Source: Niveispirillum irakense DSM 11586 | GTDB lineage: Bacteria > Pseudomonadota > Alphaproteobacteria > Azospirillales > Azospirillaceae | Assembly (NCBI RefSeq): GCF_000429645.1 | Contig: NZ_AUCG01000020.1 | Span: 186,001-250,000 of the forward strand | Length of the DNA: 64,000 bases | Direction: 5' to 3' | Shown here: piece after piece, positions 16,386 through 26,087 of the stretch | Layout of the letters: the number at the start of each line of letters is the position of its first letter | Numbering within the stretch: position 1 is the first letter of the stretch | Translations under genes and position numbers: made by a program | Notes under the pieces: generated by a model | What the model saw: only the letters and a program-made list of their open reading frames with translations | Told to the model about the DNA's origin: nothing | The model's database searches: none

Positions 16386-16922
16386 TCATGCCTGCGTCTG
16401 AAACCAGCGTGCGGCCACCTGGGCGGCGCCTGTGAAGCTGGCGGATACAGGGCCGGTGGCCGGATCGACCAGCATCAGGTTCACCGGCAGGCCAAATTCC
16501 TCCACCTCCATCTGATCGGCATCCCGCCAGACCCGGCCATCATGGGCCAGATATTGCCGGGCCTGCGTGCGCTGGAGCAGCGGGCGGATATCGCCGGACC
16601 AGGGGAAGACGGGTTTGCCCAAGGCCGCTGCGAACCCCATCTCATAGGCTGTGCCATCATCGACTGAAGGCCCCCGGAAGGGCATGCAGTTGGCGATGAC
16701 GCCATCGGCCCCCCGGATCAGATCCAGATTGGCCTGCCGGATGCGGGCGGCAAACGCCGTCCCGCTTTCCCCTGCATTCGGTGTCAGGGCGTTGTCGGTG
16801 GGGAACACCCCTTCCAACCCCATCTCCTCGCAGATGGCCTTCATGGCGGCGGCTGCCGCCATCGGGTCCGGCAGGAAGACATCCGGGCCTGCCAGATAGA
16901 GCCGGGGCCGACGGCTGCTCAC
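16386..16922 (-). CDS. Nucleoside 2-deoxyribosyltransferase
   Basis: A 178-aa cytosolic enzyme that moves 2-deoxyribose between nucleobases. N-terminal LYLAGPDVFLPDP is the substrate loop. RQANLDLIRGADGVIANCMPF followed by GPSVDDGTAYEMGFAAALGKPV is the family signature, with the Glu of YEMG at the nucleophile position. The start ATG overlaps the stop of the upstream cpdB gene by 4 bp (ATGA), so the two are translationally coupled. Together they suggest salvage: periplasmic breakdown of nucleotides, then base exchange inside the cell. Confidence 0.92.
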   Translation of the reverse strand: MSSRRPRLYLAGPDVFLPDPMAAAAAMKAICEEMGLEGVFPTDNALTPNAGESGTAFAARIRQANLDLIRGADGVIANCMPFRGPSVDDGTAYEMGFAAALGKPVFPWSGDIRPLLQRTQARQYLAHDGRVWRDADQMEVEEFGLPVNLMLVDPATGPVSASFTGAAQVAARWFQTQA

Positions 16923-18910
16923 TTGGCGCCCCCTTTGCCGGACATGTCGAATTTGAACAGGGCAAAGCCATTCTCGCCCGGGCCCTGATAGGTCAGCTTC
17001 GGCTGCTCGGCCAGGAGTTGCTGGGCGATGGGGGAGGTGTCGTAAAGGATCGTGGCCTTATCCCCCAGGGGGGCGAAGGTGAAGCTGTTATCGGTCGTCG
17101 GCTCAATCACGCCCTTGGCGCGGATATAAGCCACGACCGCTTCCTGCACCGTATCCGGCGACTGGTAGATCACCGTGCTGCCATCCAGATGCGGGAAACT
17201 GCCGCCGCCATTGGCGCGATAATTATTGGTGACGACGATGAAGGCCTGGTCATCGGCCACCGGCTTGCCTTGGAACAGAACCTGCTTGATGCGGTGGGCA
17301 TCGGGATTGATCAGGCTGCCGTCGCGGTCGAACCGTTCCGGCTGGGTCAGGTCGATGACATAATTGATGCCATCAATGATATCGAACGCATAGCTGGGCA
17401 CGGACCGGTTGACCAGCATCTGGGGTTCGGTCCGGTTCGGGTCGATCACGGCCAGGGCCCGCGACGACATTTCCAGCCAGTCCCGCACCTGGGCACCGGT
17501 CAGTTTCACGGCCACAAGCTGGTTGGGATAGACATAGAGGTCGGCGACATTGCGGATGGCGATTTCCCCCTCCGGCATGTCGGTGTAGAAGCCCACGCCC
17601 GGCCGCCCGCCCGACTTGAAGGGCGCGGTGGCCGACAGGATCGGCAGGCCGGCATGCTCGGTTCCCGCCAAGGCGCGGGTGATATAATCGCGCTGTGCCT
17701 CAGCCACCAGTTCCATGCCGGGGCTGTCGCCAAGGAAGGCGAAATAGGAATGGATGCGCCCCGTGGTGCGGCCCACCGGGCGGCGGACATAGCGCAGCGT
17801 GCCTTCATGCGCCGGGGCCAGAAGGGCGGCCAGTTCCGCATCTGCCGGGGTAGAGACGGTCTTGCCATCCTTGCGGGCCTGGATCGGCCGGGCTTCGCCG
17901 CGCCCTTCCACCACTTTCCATTGGCTGCCCTGTTTTTCCAGCTTCAGGGAGATCACGCCCAGGTGGCTGCCATAGCTGCCGGCCATGACCAGGGGTTTGC
18001 CATTCACCGTACCCTGCTTCAGATCGGCGCCGGGCAGGCCGTCATAATCCTTGGAGGGGAAGACGCGGTGGCTGTGACCGGTGATCACCGCATCCACACC
18101 GGTAATCTCTGTCAGATAGTTGGAAGCATTCTCCTCCCCCCCCTGGCGGGGTTGGAAGTTCATGCCGGCATGGGACAGGACGATGATGATGTCAGCGCCC
18201 TGCTTCTTCATCTCCGGCACATAGACATTGGCCATATCGATGATGTCGCGCGTGGTGACGCGACCATCCAGCTTGTCCTTGTCCCAGATCATGATCTGGG
18301 GCGTCAGCAGGCCCAGCAGGCCGACCTTGACCTTCTGCTTCTTGCCGTCGCTATCCACCAGTTCCCGATCCTGGATGACATAGGGGCTGTAAAGCGGCTT
18401 GTCATTGTCCGGGTTGTCGTCGCCATCGACCTTGAAGACGTTGCCGGCCAGGATGGGGAATTTCGCCCCGGCTTCAACGCTGCCCAGTGTGTCCAGGCCG
18501 AAATTGAATTCGTGGTTGCCCAGCACGGCCGCGTCATAGCCCAGCAGGTTGAGGGCGGCCATGGCGGGATGGGGCCTGTCCTTGTCGATGCCGCGTTCGC
18601 GCACCACCCAGTCGCCCATGGGTGTGCCCTGGATCAGATCGCCATTATCGACCAGCAGCGTATTGGGATTGGCGGCACGGGCGGCCCGGATCAGCGGCGC
18701 CACCCGGACCAGCCCCACAGCCTCGTCCTGCCGGTCAGCATAATAATCATAATCCTTCAGGTACATGTGCAGGTCGGTCGTGGCCAGTACCTGCAAGTCC
18801 ACCTTCTGGGCCATCGCGGGCACCGCCGCCGACAGCATCACTGCCCCCGCCGCAAAGGCGGCCATCCCGAACGCACGAATCAAGGAAAGCTCCATCCGAA
18901 CAAAGTTCAT
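16919..18910 (-). CDS. cpdB: Periplasmic 2',3'-cyclic-nucleotide 2'-phosphodiesterase/3'-nucleotidase
   Basis: 663 aa, typical length. A signal peptide (SLIRAFGMAAFAAGAVMLSAAVPAMAQ) sends it to the periplasm. The calcineurin-like metallophosphoesterase domain has TTDLHMYL, DNGDLIQGTP, GNHEFNFGLDTL, VLSHAGMN and GHSHRVFP, all metal-ligand blocks. The C-terminal 5'-nucleotidase domain includes the FKSGGRPGVGFYT and ITVTNNYRANGGGSFP-like (FIVVTNNYRANGG) segments. It hydrolyses 2',3'-cyclic nucleotides and 3'-nucleotides to nucleosides and phosphate. The start could also be the Met six codons in. It is first in an operon with the deoxyribosyltransferase; no Pho box was recognised in the 250-bp upstream gap. 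Confidence 0.94.
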   Translation of the reverse strand: MNFVRMELSLIRAFGMAAFAAGAVMLSAAVPAMAQKVDLQVLATTDLHMYLKDYDYYADRQDEAVGLVRVAPLIRAARAANPNTLLVDNGDLIQGTPMGDWVVRERGIDKDRPHPAMAALNLLGYDAAVLGNHEFNFGLDTLGSVEAGAKFPILAGNVFKVDGDDNPDNDKPLYSPYVIQDRELVDSDGKKQKVKVGLLGLLTPQIMIWDKDKLDGRVTTRDIIDMANVYVPEMKKQGADIIIVLSHAGMNFQPRQGGEENASNYLTEITGVDAVITGHSHRVFPSKDYDGLPGADLKQGTVNGKPLVMAGSYGSHLGVISLKLEKQGSQWKVVEGRGEARPIQARKDGKTVSTPADAELAALLAPAHEGTLRYVRRPVGRTTGRIHSYFAFLGDSPGMELVAEAQRDYITRALAGTEHAGLPILSATAPFKSGGRPGVGFYTDMPEGEIAIRNVADLYVYPNQLVAVKLTGAQVRDWLEMSSRALAVIDPNRTEPQMLVNRSVPSYAFDIIDGINYVIDLTQPERFDRDGSLINPDAHRIKQVLFQGKPVADDQAFIVVTNNYRANGGGSFPHLDGSTVIYQSPDTVQEAVVAYIRAKGVIEPTTDNSFTFAPLGDKATILYDTSPIAQQLLAEQPKLTYQGPGENGFALFKFDMSGKGGAK

Positions 18911-19163
18911 CCAAAAGGGTGCGCCGCAGCAATAAACTTACCCGGCCCGTCGTCGCGGCAAGTGCGGTAGGGTCGTTCTGCAACCTGTTGCACCGCAAAA
19001 CTGTGGCGCCAATGCTACGCTGACGCAGATATAGCCGCCCCGACCACCGAAGGCATAGCCCAAGGGCAGCATGTCATGGAACTGTAATATATACGTCACC
19101 TGACCGTCATGGGCATCTGGTCTTGTCCGCGCCATTCGGTCCGGCTATTGGGGGCTTTTTAAC

Positions 19164-22100
19164 ATGAGCATCGAGAATAAGAAGGCGGCTGCCGCTCTGC
19201 GCCGTCACCTGGGTTCGTTGAGGATTGGCGCCGGTGCGGTTGCCATGGCAGTGGCCTGTTCCTGGGTTGTGCCTGCCGTTGCGCAGCAGACCACCTCGTC
19301 CATGACGGGTGTGGTGCTGAACAGCGCCGGTGCTGCTGCTGCGGGCGCCCGCGTCGAGATCGTGCATGCCCCGTCGGGTACCCGTTCCGTCACGACGGTG
19401 AACAGCGAAGGCCGCTATCAGGCGTCCGGTCTGCGCGTCGGCGGCCCCTACACCGTCACCATCACCGCTGCCGGCGAAGCGCCGCAGGTGAATGAAGGCA
19501 TCTATGTCGCGCTGGGTGAGCCCTATGCGCTGGACGTGATGCTGGGCCAGACCACGATGGGTGAGATCGTGGTGACCGGTGAGCGCGCTGCCCAGACCAC
19601 TGTCGGCATCGGCACCAATTTCGGCCAGGAGCAGATCAACAACGCCCCGTCGATCAGCCGCGATCTGAAGGATATTATCCGCAACGATCCGAAGGTCTTC
19701 ATCGACGTCACCAATTCCAGCGCCATCCAGATCGCCGGTGCCAATAACCGCTTCAACAGCCTGACTGTTGACGGTGTGAAGCAGAATGACGATTTCGGCC
19801 TGAACAATGGCGGTTACCCGACCCAGCGCTCGCCGCTGTCGGTTGACGCGATTGAAGGCTTGTCGGTTCTGACCGCCCCGTATGACGTGGAATATTCCGG
19901 CTTCCAGGGCGGCACGATCAATATCGTGACCAAGTCCGGTGAGAACACGCCGCACGGCTCGTTCTATTATTATTATGGCGATGAGAGCCTGTCGGGTGAC
20001 CGCAGCGGTTCCCGCCGCAACCTGATCAGCCCCTACAAGGAAAAGACCTGGGGCGGCTCGCTGGGCGGTGCCCTGGTTCAGGACAAGCTGTTCTTCTACG
20101 TCAATTACGAGAAGTACAAGAACCAGTCCCCGGTGGTGTTCGGCACCGAGGATAGTGGCTTCGGCAATCCGGTGACGGGCATCACCACCGCCCAGGTGGA
20201 GCAGATTCGCCAGATCGCCCAGAGCGTCTATGGCTATGACACGCTGGGCCTGCCCTCCGGCTCGCTGCCGGAAGAGGATGAGAAGATCCTCGCCAAGGTT
20301 GACTGGAACATCAATGATGATCATCGCGCTTCGTTCGCTTATCAGCGCAACGAAGGCAACAACATCATCGGTGCCTCCAACAGCACCAGCGCGACGCCGC
20401 GGACCCTGTCGCTGGAATCCAACTTCTATGATCGCACCCAGATCATGGACAGCTATTCGTTCCAGCTCTTCTCTGATTGGACGTCTGACTTCTCCACCGA
20501 AGTCAAGCTGGCGCACAAGAAGGTAGACAGCCTGCGCCTGCCGCTGAACGGTCTGGGCTTTGGTGAAATGCGCATCAGCACCAACCCCACCGGCTTGACC
20601 GTCAACAATAATGGTTTTGGTCAGGTCGTGATCGGGCCCGATCTTTCTTCGCACAGCAACCAGCTGAACACGAAGAATGACAGTGCCAAGATCAAGGGTA
20701 CGTATCTGCTGGGTGATCACAAGATCATCGGTGGTTACGAATATGACAAGACCGACTACTACAACCTCTTCCTGCAGCGCAGCCTGGGCTACTGGGAATT
20801 TGCCAGCATCGAAGCGTTCCAAAACCGCCAGGCCCAGCGTTTCCGCTATGCCAATGCGCCGACGGGCAACCCGGATGATGTAGCGGCGATCTGGGATTAT
20901 ACCGTTCACTCAATGTATCTGCAGGATACCTGGAGCGTCACGCCCGAGTTTGAAATCCAGGGCGGTCTGCGTTACGAACTGTACAAGACCAACGACAAGC
21001 CGCTGACCAACAACAATTTCATCTCCCGTTACGGCTTCTCCAACGCTGAAACGATCGACGGTGAAGATCTGTGGCTGCCGCGTCTGGGCTTCACTTATGA
21101 AGCCGCTGAGGCGACGACCTTCCGCGGTGGCGCGGGCCTCTTCTCCGGTGTCGGCCCGGCTGTGTGGCTGTCCAACAGCTACAGCAATGATGGTGTGACC
21201 CAGCGGTCGCTGGATGTCAGCCGCTCCGGCACGCTGTCCGCGGCCAATGCCTTGTTGCTGAATAATGTCACCGGTCAGGTGCCGCAGGCGGCGACTGACC
21301 GTCTGGGTGCGGTCGGCGAAGGTTTCGTCAACGCGCTGGACCCGAACTACGAGCTGCCGTCCTCCTGGAAGTTCAGCTTGGCCGTCGACCAGACCCTGGA
21401 CATCCCCTATCTGGGTGATGACTGGTTCTTCACGGCTGAAGCAATCTATACCCGGACGAAGAACGCCAACTTCTACCGCGATCTGCGTCTGGTCCAGACC
21501 GGTACTTCTCTGGATGGTCGCCCGATCTATACCCAGAACATCCAGGCCGGCGATACCCGCGGCAATGGTTCGGACATTGTTCTGGGCAACACCGACAAGG
21601 GCAAGAGCCTGATCCTGTCGCTGTCGGCTTTCAAGAACTGGGAAACGGATTACGGCGATATCGATCTGAGCGCCGGTTACGCCTATCAGGATGTTGAGGA
21701 TGCCAGCCAGGGCACCAGCTCTGTCGCCAGTTCCAACTATGAGCAGTTCGTGACCACGGACCCGAATTCGGATCTGCTGGGCACGTCCGCTTACGAGGTG
21801 AAGCATCGCCTGACGATGAACACCAGCTACAGCATCGAATATTTCGATGGTTTCAAAACCTCGCTGTCGCTGTTCGGCCAGGCCTATTCCGGCAAGCCTT
21901 ATACGTTCAGCTTCACCTGCTCCAGCAGTGCCAACCCGTTCGGCGACCCGGCCTGCCGCAGCAGCCGTTCGCGTCAGGCCATGTATGTCCCGACCGGTGC
22001 GAACGATCCGCTGGTCAACTGGACGGCCAGCGCGGTCAAGGCCGATCAGATGGACGCCTATATCTCGCGTAACGGGCTGGACAAGTATCGTGGCGGTATC

Positions 22101-22412
22101 GTGCCGCGCGGTGCCCTGCAAAGCTCCTGGACCTATTCGCTGGATGCCAAGCTGGCCCAGGAAATCCCGGCGCCGATCGAAGGCCACAAGGCCCAGTTCA
22201 CGCTGGATATCGTCAACCTGACCAACCTGCTCAACAAGAGCTGGGGCCGTCAGCAGCAGATCCCGTTCTTCCAGTCGGTTGCCGGTCCGACGGCGACGCT
22301 CGATGCCAATGGTCGTTATGTCTTCACGGCGGCCGGTCGCGACGCTGTGGAAGAGATCAACAACCGCGCTTCGGTGTGGAAGATCCAGGTCGGTGTGCGT
22401 TACGAATTCTGA
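19164..22412 (+). CDS. Oar-type TonB-dependent receptor with N-terminal carboxypeptidase-regulatory-like domain
   Basis: A 1082-aa outer-membrane protein. The signal peptide ends near AVAQQT. Residues about 45-130 are a carboxypeptidase-regulatory-like beta sandwich (MTGVVLNSAGAAAAGARVEI, ATTNSEGRYQ-type). The plug follows (GEIVVTGERAA, then DPKVFIDVTNSSAIQIAG, FNSLTVDGVKQNDDFGLN), then a large barrel ending in VGVRYEF with terminal Phe. Oar-like receptors import large or peptide/carbohydrate substrates using TonB energy; the ligand here is unknown. AT-rich codons are few and the gene is strongly codon-biased toward C/G endings (for instance CTG, ACC), hinting at high expression. It is alone in its transcript, ended by the hairpin at 22439-22465. 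Confidence 0.92.
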   Translation: MSIENKKAAAALRRHLGSLRIGAGAVAMAVACSWVVPAVAQQTTSSMTGVVLNSAGAAAAGARVEIVHAPSGTRSVTTVNSEGRYQASGLRVGGPYTVTITAAGEAPQVNEGIYVALGEPYALDVMLGQTTMGEIVVTGERAAQTTVGIGTNFGQEQINNAPSISRDLKDIIRNDPKVFIDVTNSSAIQIAGANNRFNSLTVDGVKQNDDFGLNNGGYPTQRSPLSVDAIEGLSVLTAPYDVEYSGFQGGTINIVTKSGENTPHGSFYYYYGDESLSGDRSGSRRNLISPYKEKTWGGSLGGALVQDKLFFYVNYEKYKNQSPVVFGTEDSGFGNPVTGITTAQVEQIRQIAQSVYGYDTLGLPSGSLPEEDEKILAKVDWNINDDHRASFAYQRNEGNNIIGASNSTSATPRTLSLESNFYDRTQIMDSYSFQLFSDWTSDFSTEVKLAHKKVDSLRLPLNGLGFGEMRISTNPTGLTVNNNGFGQVVIGPDLSSHSNQLNTKNDSAKIKGTYLLGDHKIIGGYEYDKTDYYNLFLQRSLGYWEFASIEAFQNRQAQRFRYANAPTGNPDDVAAIWDYTVHSMYLQDTWSVTPEFEIQGGLRYELYKTNDKPLTNNNFISRYGFSNAETIDGEDLWLPRLGFTYEAAEATTFRGGAGLFSGVGPAVWLSNSYSNDGVTQRSLDVSRSGTLSAANALLLNNVTGQVPQAATDRLGAVGEGFVNALDPNYELPSSWKFSLAVDQTLDIPYLGDDWFFTAEAIYTRTKNANFYRDLRLVQTGTSLDGRPIYTQNIQAGDTRGNGSDIVLGNTDKGKSLILSLSAFKNWETDYGDIDLSAGYAYQDVEDASQGTSSVASSNYEQFVTTDPNSDLLGTSAYEVKHRLTMNTSYSIEYFDGFKTSLSLFGQAYSGKPYTFSFTCSSSANPFGDPACRSSRSRQAMYVPTGANDPLVNWTASAVKADQMDAYISRNGLDKYRGGIVPRGALQSSWTYSLDAKLAQEIPAPIEGHKAQFTLDIVNLTNLLNKSWGRQQQIPFFQSVAGPTATLDANGRYVFTAAGRDAVEEINNRASVWKIQVGVRYEF

Positions 22413-22438
22413 TCCGGTTTACCGGTCGGAAGCAGGAG

Positions 22439-22465
22439 GGGCGGCTCGCAAGGGCCGCCCTTTTT
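22439..22465 (+). terminator. Rho-independent terminator after the Oar-type receptor
   Basis: GGGCGGC, 8-nt loop, GCCGCCC, then TTTTTG. It lies between the receptor and the convergent kinase gene. Confidence 0.8.
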
Positions 22466-22490
22466 GTTTGCCTGAGTATTGGCCTTGGTA

Positions 22491-25400
22491 TTATGCCGCA
22501 CGTCCGCGGCGTTTCTCTGCCGTCATCTGCGTCAGCAGCGCGCGCAGGGCGCCAGGGCGCAGGGGTTTGTAGACCAGCTTGGCACCAGCCTCCTGCACGG
22601 CGTTGCGCACAGCATCCGTCCGGTCGGCGGTGATGACGGCGCAGGGGATTGTCTCGCCCAGCGCGGCCCGGATGATGGTCAGGGCTTCCAGGCCGCTGGC
22701 CCCATGGTCCAGGTGATAATCCGTCAGCACCGCATCGGGCTGACGATCCGCCAGCAGGGCAAGCGCGGCATCGGCGGTCTTGCCCCACACGATAGTGCAC
22801 CCCCAGCCAGCCAGCAGGGCGCGGGTCGCATCGGCAATCGCCGGCTCATTTTCCACCAGCAGCACCAGGGTGCTGTCCAGTCCAGTTACCTGCACGGCGC
22901 TGGCCGTGGGGCGGGGGGCTGCGGCGGCTTGTGCCAGGGGAACCTCCACCGCAAAGCAGCTTCCCCTGCCCACGGTGGAGCGGACGCTGACACGGTGCCC
23001 CAGGATGGCGGCGAACCGCTCCACAATCGACAGGCCCAGCCCCAGCCCCTTGTCCCGATCCCCTGGACCGCCGCCCAACTGCCGGAATTCCTGGAAAATC
23101 TCCCGCTGGCGATCCTCCGGGATGCCGGGTCCTGTATCCCACACTTCTATCCGCAGATGGGTGCCGACCCGGCGGCACCCGACCAGCACCCGACCGTGGG
23201 GTGTGTAGCGCAGGGCGTTGGCCAGGAAATTCTGCAGGATACGGCGCAGCAGCACGGCATCCGTATCGACATAGGCGCGGCTGGGCACCCAGCGCAGCGC
23301 CAGCCCATGCCGTTCCGCCAATGCGCGCAGTTCCCCCGTCAGGGGGCGCAGAATATCGTCGATGGCGACGATGGTGCGGTTGGGCTTGATGATGCCGCTA
23401 TCCAGCTTGGTCACATCCAGCAGGTCGCCCAGCAATTGTTCCACCGACCGAAGCGCTGCATCGGCCTGCCGGACCAGCGGGTCATGCCCGCGCTCCAATG
23501 CGGCGGAAATGAAAAGCCGGGCGGCGTGCAGCGGTTGCAGCAGGTCGTGGCTGACGGCAGCCAGCAGGCGGGTCTTGGCCAGATTGGCGCGGTCGGCCTC
23601 CTGCTTGGCGGCGGCAAGGTCGATGGTGCGTTCCGCAATGCCGCGCTCCAGCCCTTCATTCGCCGCGCGCAACGCCTCGGCGGCACGATGGCGTTCGGTC
23701 ACATCGGTATAGACGGCAACGAACCCGCCATCAGGCATGGGGTTGGAGGCGATTTCCAGCACCGTGCCATCGGGGCGGGTGCGGTGGAAACTGTCGGGCT
23801 GGTCACGCCGCTTGGGGTCCAGGCGGCGCATGAACAGGCTTTCCACCTCGCCTTCACGGCCAAATTCCCCCCGGCTTTGCAGATAGGCCACCAACTGGCC
23901 CAATGGCGTGCCGACCGTGATCAGCCCTTCCGGCACATCCAGCAGTTCCAGGAACCGCCGGTTCCACAGCAGCAGGCGGAAATCCTTGTCCACCGCGCAG
24001 ATGCCCTTGCCGACATTCTCCAGCGTGGAGCGCATCAGCATATGCTGGTCCAGGATGGCGCGCGACGCCTCGTCGATGATCGACCGCGCATCCGACCGGG
24101 ACAGGCGCCGGTCGGACAGCAGGCTGGCAACGACAACGCGGGCCGAGGCGCTGCCGATCGCGCCGGCCAGCAGCCATTCCGTGGCCTGGATCGCCTCCTC
24201 GTCGATACGCGCCTGCAGCGCGGTGCGGAAGGCCTGGCTGGTTGCCCCGGTCAGGCCGGTCAGGTCCAGGAAGACGGCATCAGCCCGCGTGTTGCCGACA
24301 TAGCGGGCGGCCAGATCATGCAGGTCGGCCAGGGTGGCGCCCCGCGCCGGTTCCCGTTCGTCCCGCATGTCGTGTCGCATGGAGACGAAGCGGCGGGCCT
24401 GCTGCTTCTCCAGGTCCGACTGGCGGGTGACGGCGGAGACCAGAACCATCATGACCAGATTGATGCCCAGGCTTGTCAAGGCGCCCTTGGACAGCGTGTC
24501 CAGATCATGGATGCCGCCCAGCCCGGTGGGCACCAGCCAGCCGAGGCCGAACAGTCCTTCATCCATCACCCACATCGGGATCAGCCCGGCCACCGCGAAG
24601 GAGGGTGTCAAGACGCTGTAGAGCCAGAAGCCGAACCCGGACAGAAGGCCGGTGATGGCGCCGGCCTTCGTCACCCGGCGGGAGAACAGGCCCAGCAGCA
24701 AAGCGGGGGCAAACTGCGCCACCCCGGCGAAGGAGACGGAACCGATGGTCGCCAGCGGAAAGGTACTGCCGATCAGCAGATAATAGAGATAGGCCATGCC
24801 CAGCAGCGCGACGACGGTCAGCCGCCGCACGGTCAGCAGCATGGGCTTGGGGTCATCCTGCCAGCGCCGCATGGCGGGGCGGAAGGCCATCAGGGCCGGC
24901 ACGATCAGGTCGTTGCAGACCATGGTGGACAGGGCGACGGCGCCGACAATGATCATGCTGGTGGCGGCTGACAGCCCACCGATGAAGGCCAGCAGCGCCA
25001 TCCAGGGATGGCCCAGGGCCAGGGGCAACGTGACCAGGAACGTATCGGCATTGACGCTGCCATTGGGGAACAGCAGCAGACCTGCCAGGGCGACCGGCAT
25101 CACAAACAGGTTGATGGCGATCAGATAGGCCGGGAACAGCCAGGATGCGGTGCGGATATCCCCGACATGGGTATTCTCCACCACCGCGACATGGAACTGG
25201 CGTGGCAGGCAGAGGACGGCCAGCGCGGCCAGCAGCGACAGGGACCACCAGCCGAAATCCATGTGCGGGATCAGCAGTTCCCGCATTTCCGGCCGCTGTG
25301 CCGCCTGCTCCATGATGCCGGACAAGCCGCCGCTGATGGTGAAGACGATGCCGGCCCCCACCAGCAGGGCTGCCAGCAGCTTCACCAGGCTTTCCGCGGC

Positions 25401-26006
25401 GATTGCCAGCATCAGGCCGCGATGATGCTCATTGGCGTGGATGTTGCGCACGCCAAACAGGATGGCGAACAACGCCATGGTGAAGGTGATGATGAAGGTG
25501 GTCTGGCCCGGTGATTCCCGCGCCTCCATCCCGAACAGACTGCCGGAGATCGCTTCCAGGCTGATGGTGATGGCTTTGAGCTGCAGGGCGAAATAGGGCA
25601 GGACCACGATGACGGCGATCAGCGTCACCAGCGCCGCCAGCACCCGGCTTTTACCATAGCGGGCGGAGATGAAGTCGGAGATGGAGACGACATTTTCCGC
25701 CTTCGCCACCCGTACCATCTTGGCCAGCACGGGCCAGCCCAGCCCGATCATCAGGATGGGGCCGACATAGATCGGCAGAAAATCGAACCCGCCATTGGCC
25801 GCCCGCCCGACGGCACCATAAAAGGTCCAGGAGGTGCAATAGACCGCCAGGGACAGGGCATAAAGCAGGGGCGCGCGTCGCTCCTTCACTTCTGCGCCGG
25901 TCTTTCCCTTTTTATCCCGATCCCCATGCCAGGCAATGGCGAACAGAACCGCCAGATAGATCAGCGACAGGGTGAGAACCAGCCAACTCTGCATCGCGCC
26001 CCGCAT
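22491..26006 (-). CDS. Sodium/solute symporter-histidine kinase-receiver fusion (CbrA/SSF hybrid kinase)
   Basis: 1171 aa. Residues about 1-500 hold a dozen membrane helices of the SSF symporter fold (AVYCTSWTFYGAVGRAA, SISDFISARYGKSR, LPRQFHVAVVEN, GGLSAATSMIIVGAVALSTMV). A PAS domain (about 660-760: AVDKDFRLLLWNRRFLELL) and a coiled coil come next. HisKA has His820 in AVSHDLLQPLHAARLF, an HPK7-like spelling, followed by HATPase (NFLANALRYTPHGRV, DTGPGIP, GLGLGLSIV). A C-terminal receiver carries Asp1096 in LTDYHLDHG. Relatives such as CbrA couple nutrient transport or sensing to carbon/nitrogen control. No partner regulator is adjacent, so it is an orphan here. A start four codons in is possible. 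Confidence 0.92.
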   Translation of the reverse strand: MRGAMQSWLVLTLSLIYLAVLFAIAWHGDRDKKGKTGAEVKERRAPLLYALSLAVYCTSWTFYGAVGRAANGGFDFLPIYVGPILMIGLGWPVLAKMVRVAKAENVVSISDFISARYGKSRVLAALVTLIAVIVVLPYFALQLKAITISLEAISGSLFGMEARESPGQTTFIITFTMALFAILFGVRNIHANEHHRGLMLAIAAESLVKLLAALLVGAGIVFTISGGLSGIMEQAAQRPEMRELLIPHMDFGWWSLSLLAALAVLCLPRQFHVAVVENTHVGDIRTASWLFPAYLIAINLFVMPVALAGLLLFPNGSVNADTFLVTLPLALGHPWMALLAFIGGLSAATSMIIVGAVALSTMVCNDLIVPALMAFRPAMRRWQDDPKPMLLTVRRLTVVALLGMAYLYYLLIGSTFPLATIGSVSFAGVAQFAPALLLGLFSRRVTKAGAITGLLSGFGFWLYSVLTPSFAVAGLIPMWVMDEGLFGLGWLVPTGLGGIHDLDTLSKGALTSLGINLVMMVLVSAVTRQSDLEKQQARRFVSMRHDMRDEREPARGATLADLHDLAARYVGNTRADAVFLDLTGLTGATSQAFRTALQARIDEEAIQATEWLLAGAIGSASARVVVASLLSDRRLSRSDARSIIDEASRAILDQHMLMRSTLENVGKGICAVDKDFRLLLWNRRFLELLDVPEGLITVGTPLGQLVAYLQSRGEFGREGEVESLFMRRLDPKRRDQPDSFHRTRPDGTVLEIASNPMPDGGFVAVYTDVTERHRAAEALRAANEGLERGIAERTIDLAAAKQEADRANLAKTRLLAAVSHDLLQPLHAARLFISAALERGHDPLVRQADAALRSVEQLLGDLLDVTKLDSGIIKPNRTIVAIDDILRPLTGELRALAERHGLALRWVPSRAYVDTDAVLLRRILQNFLANALRYTPHGRVLVGCRRVGTHLRIEVWDTGPGIPEDRQREIFQEFRQLGGGPGDRDKGLGLGLSIVERFAAILGHRVSVRSTVGRGSCFAVEVPLAQAAAAPRPTASAVQVTGLDSTLVLLVENEPAIADATRALLAGWGCTIVWGKTADAALALLADRQPDAVLTDYHLDHGASGLEALTIIRAALGETIPCAVITADRTDAVRNAVQEAGAKLVYKPLRPGALRALLTQMTAEKRRGRAA

Positions 26007-26087
26007 CGGGTTGGGGAAAGGCGACGGGGAGTTTACACGCCGCCGCGCCGGGGGCGTAGCGTCAACTGGTCGGGGGCGCCGGCGGTA

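Noticed and set aside
16781-18970. 729-codon plus-strand frame opposite cpdB
   Set aside because: Antisense shadow; cpdB on the minus strand has all metal-binding blocks and a signal peptide.
19107-22187. Long minus-strand frames opposite the Oar-type receptor
   Set aside because: The plus strand encodes an intact TonB-dependent receptor; the antisense frames are Ile/Arg-rich artefacts.
22479-24971. 830-codon plus-strand frame opposite the symporter-kinase
   Set aside because: Shadow of the kinase; Gln/Gly-rich with no domain, and the minus strand has complete kinase motifs.
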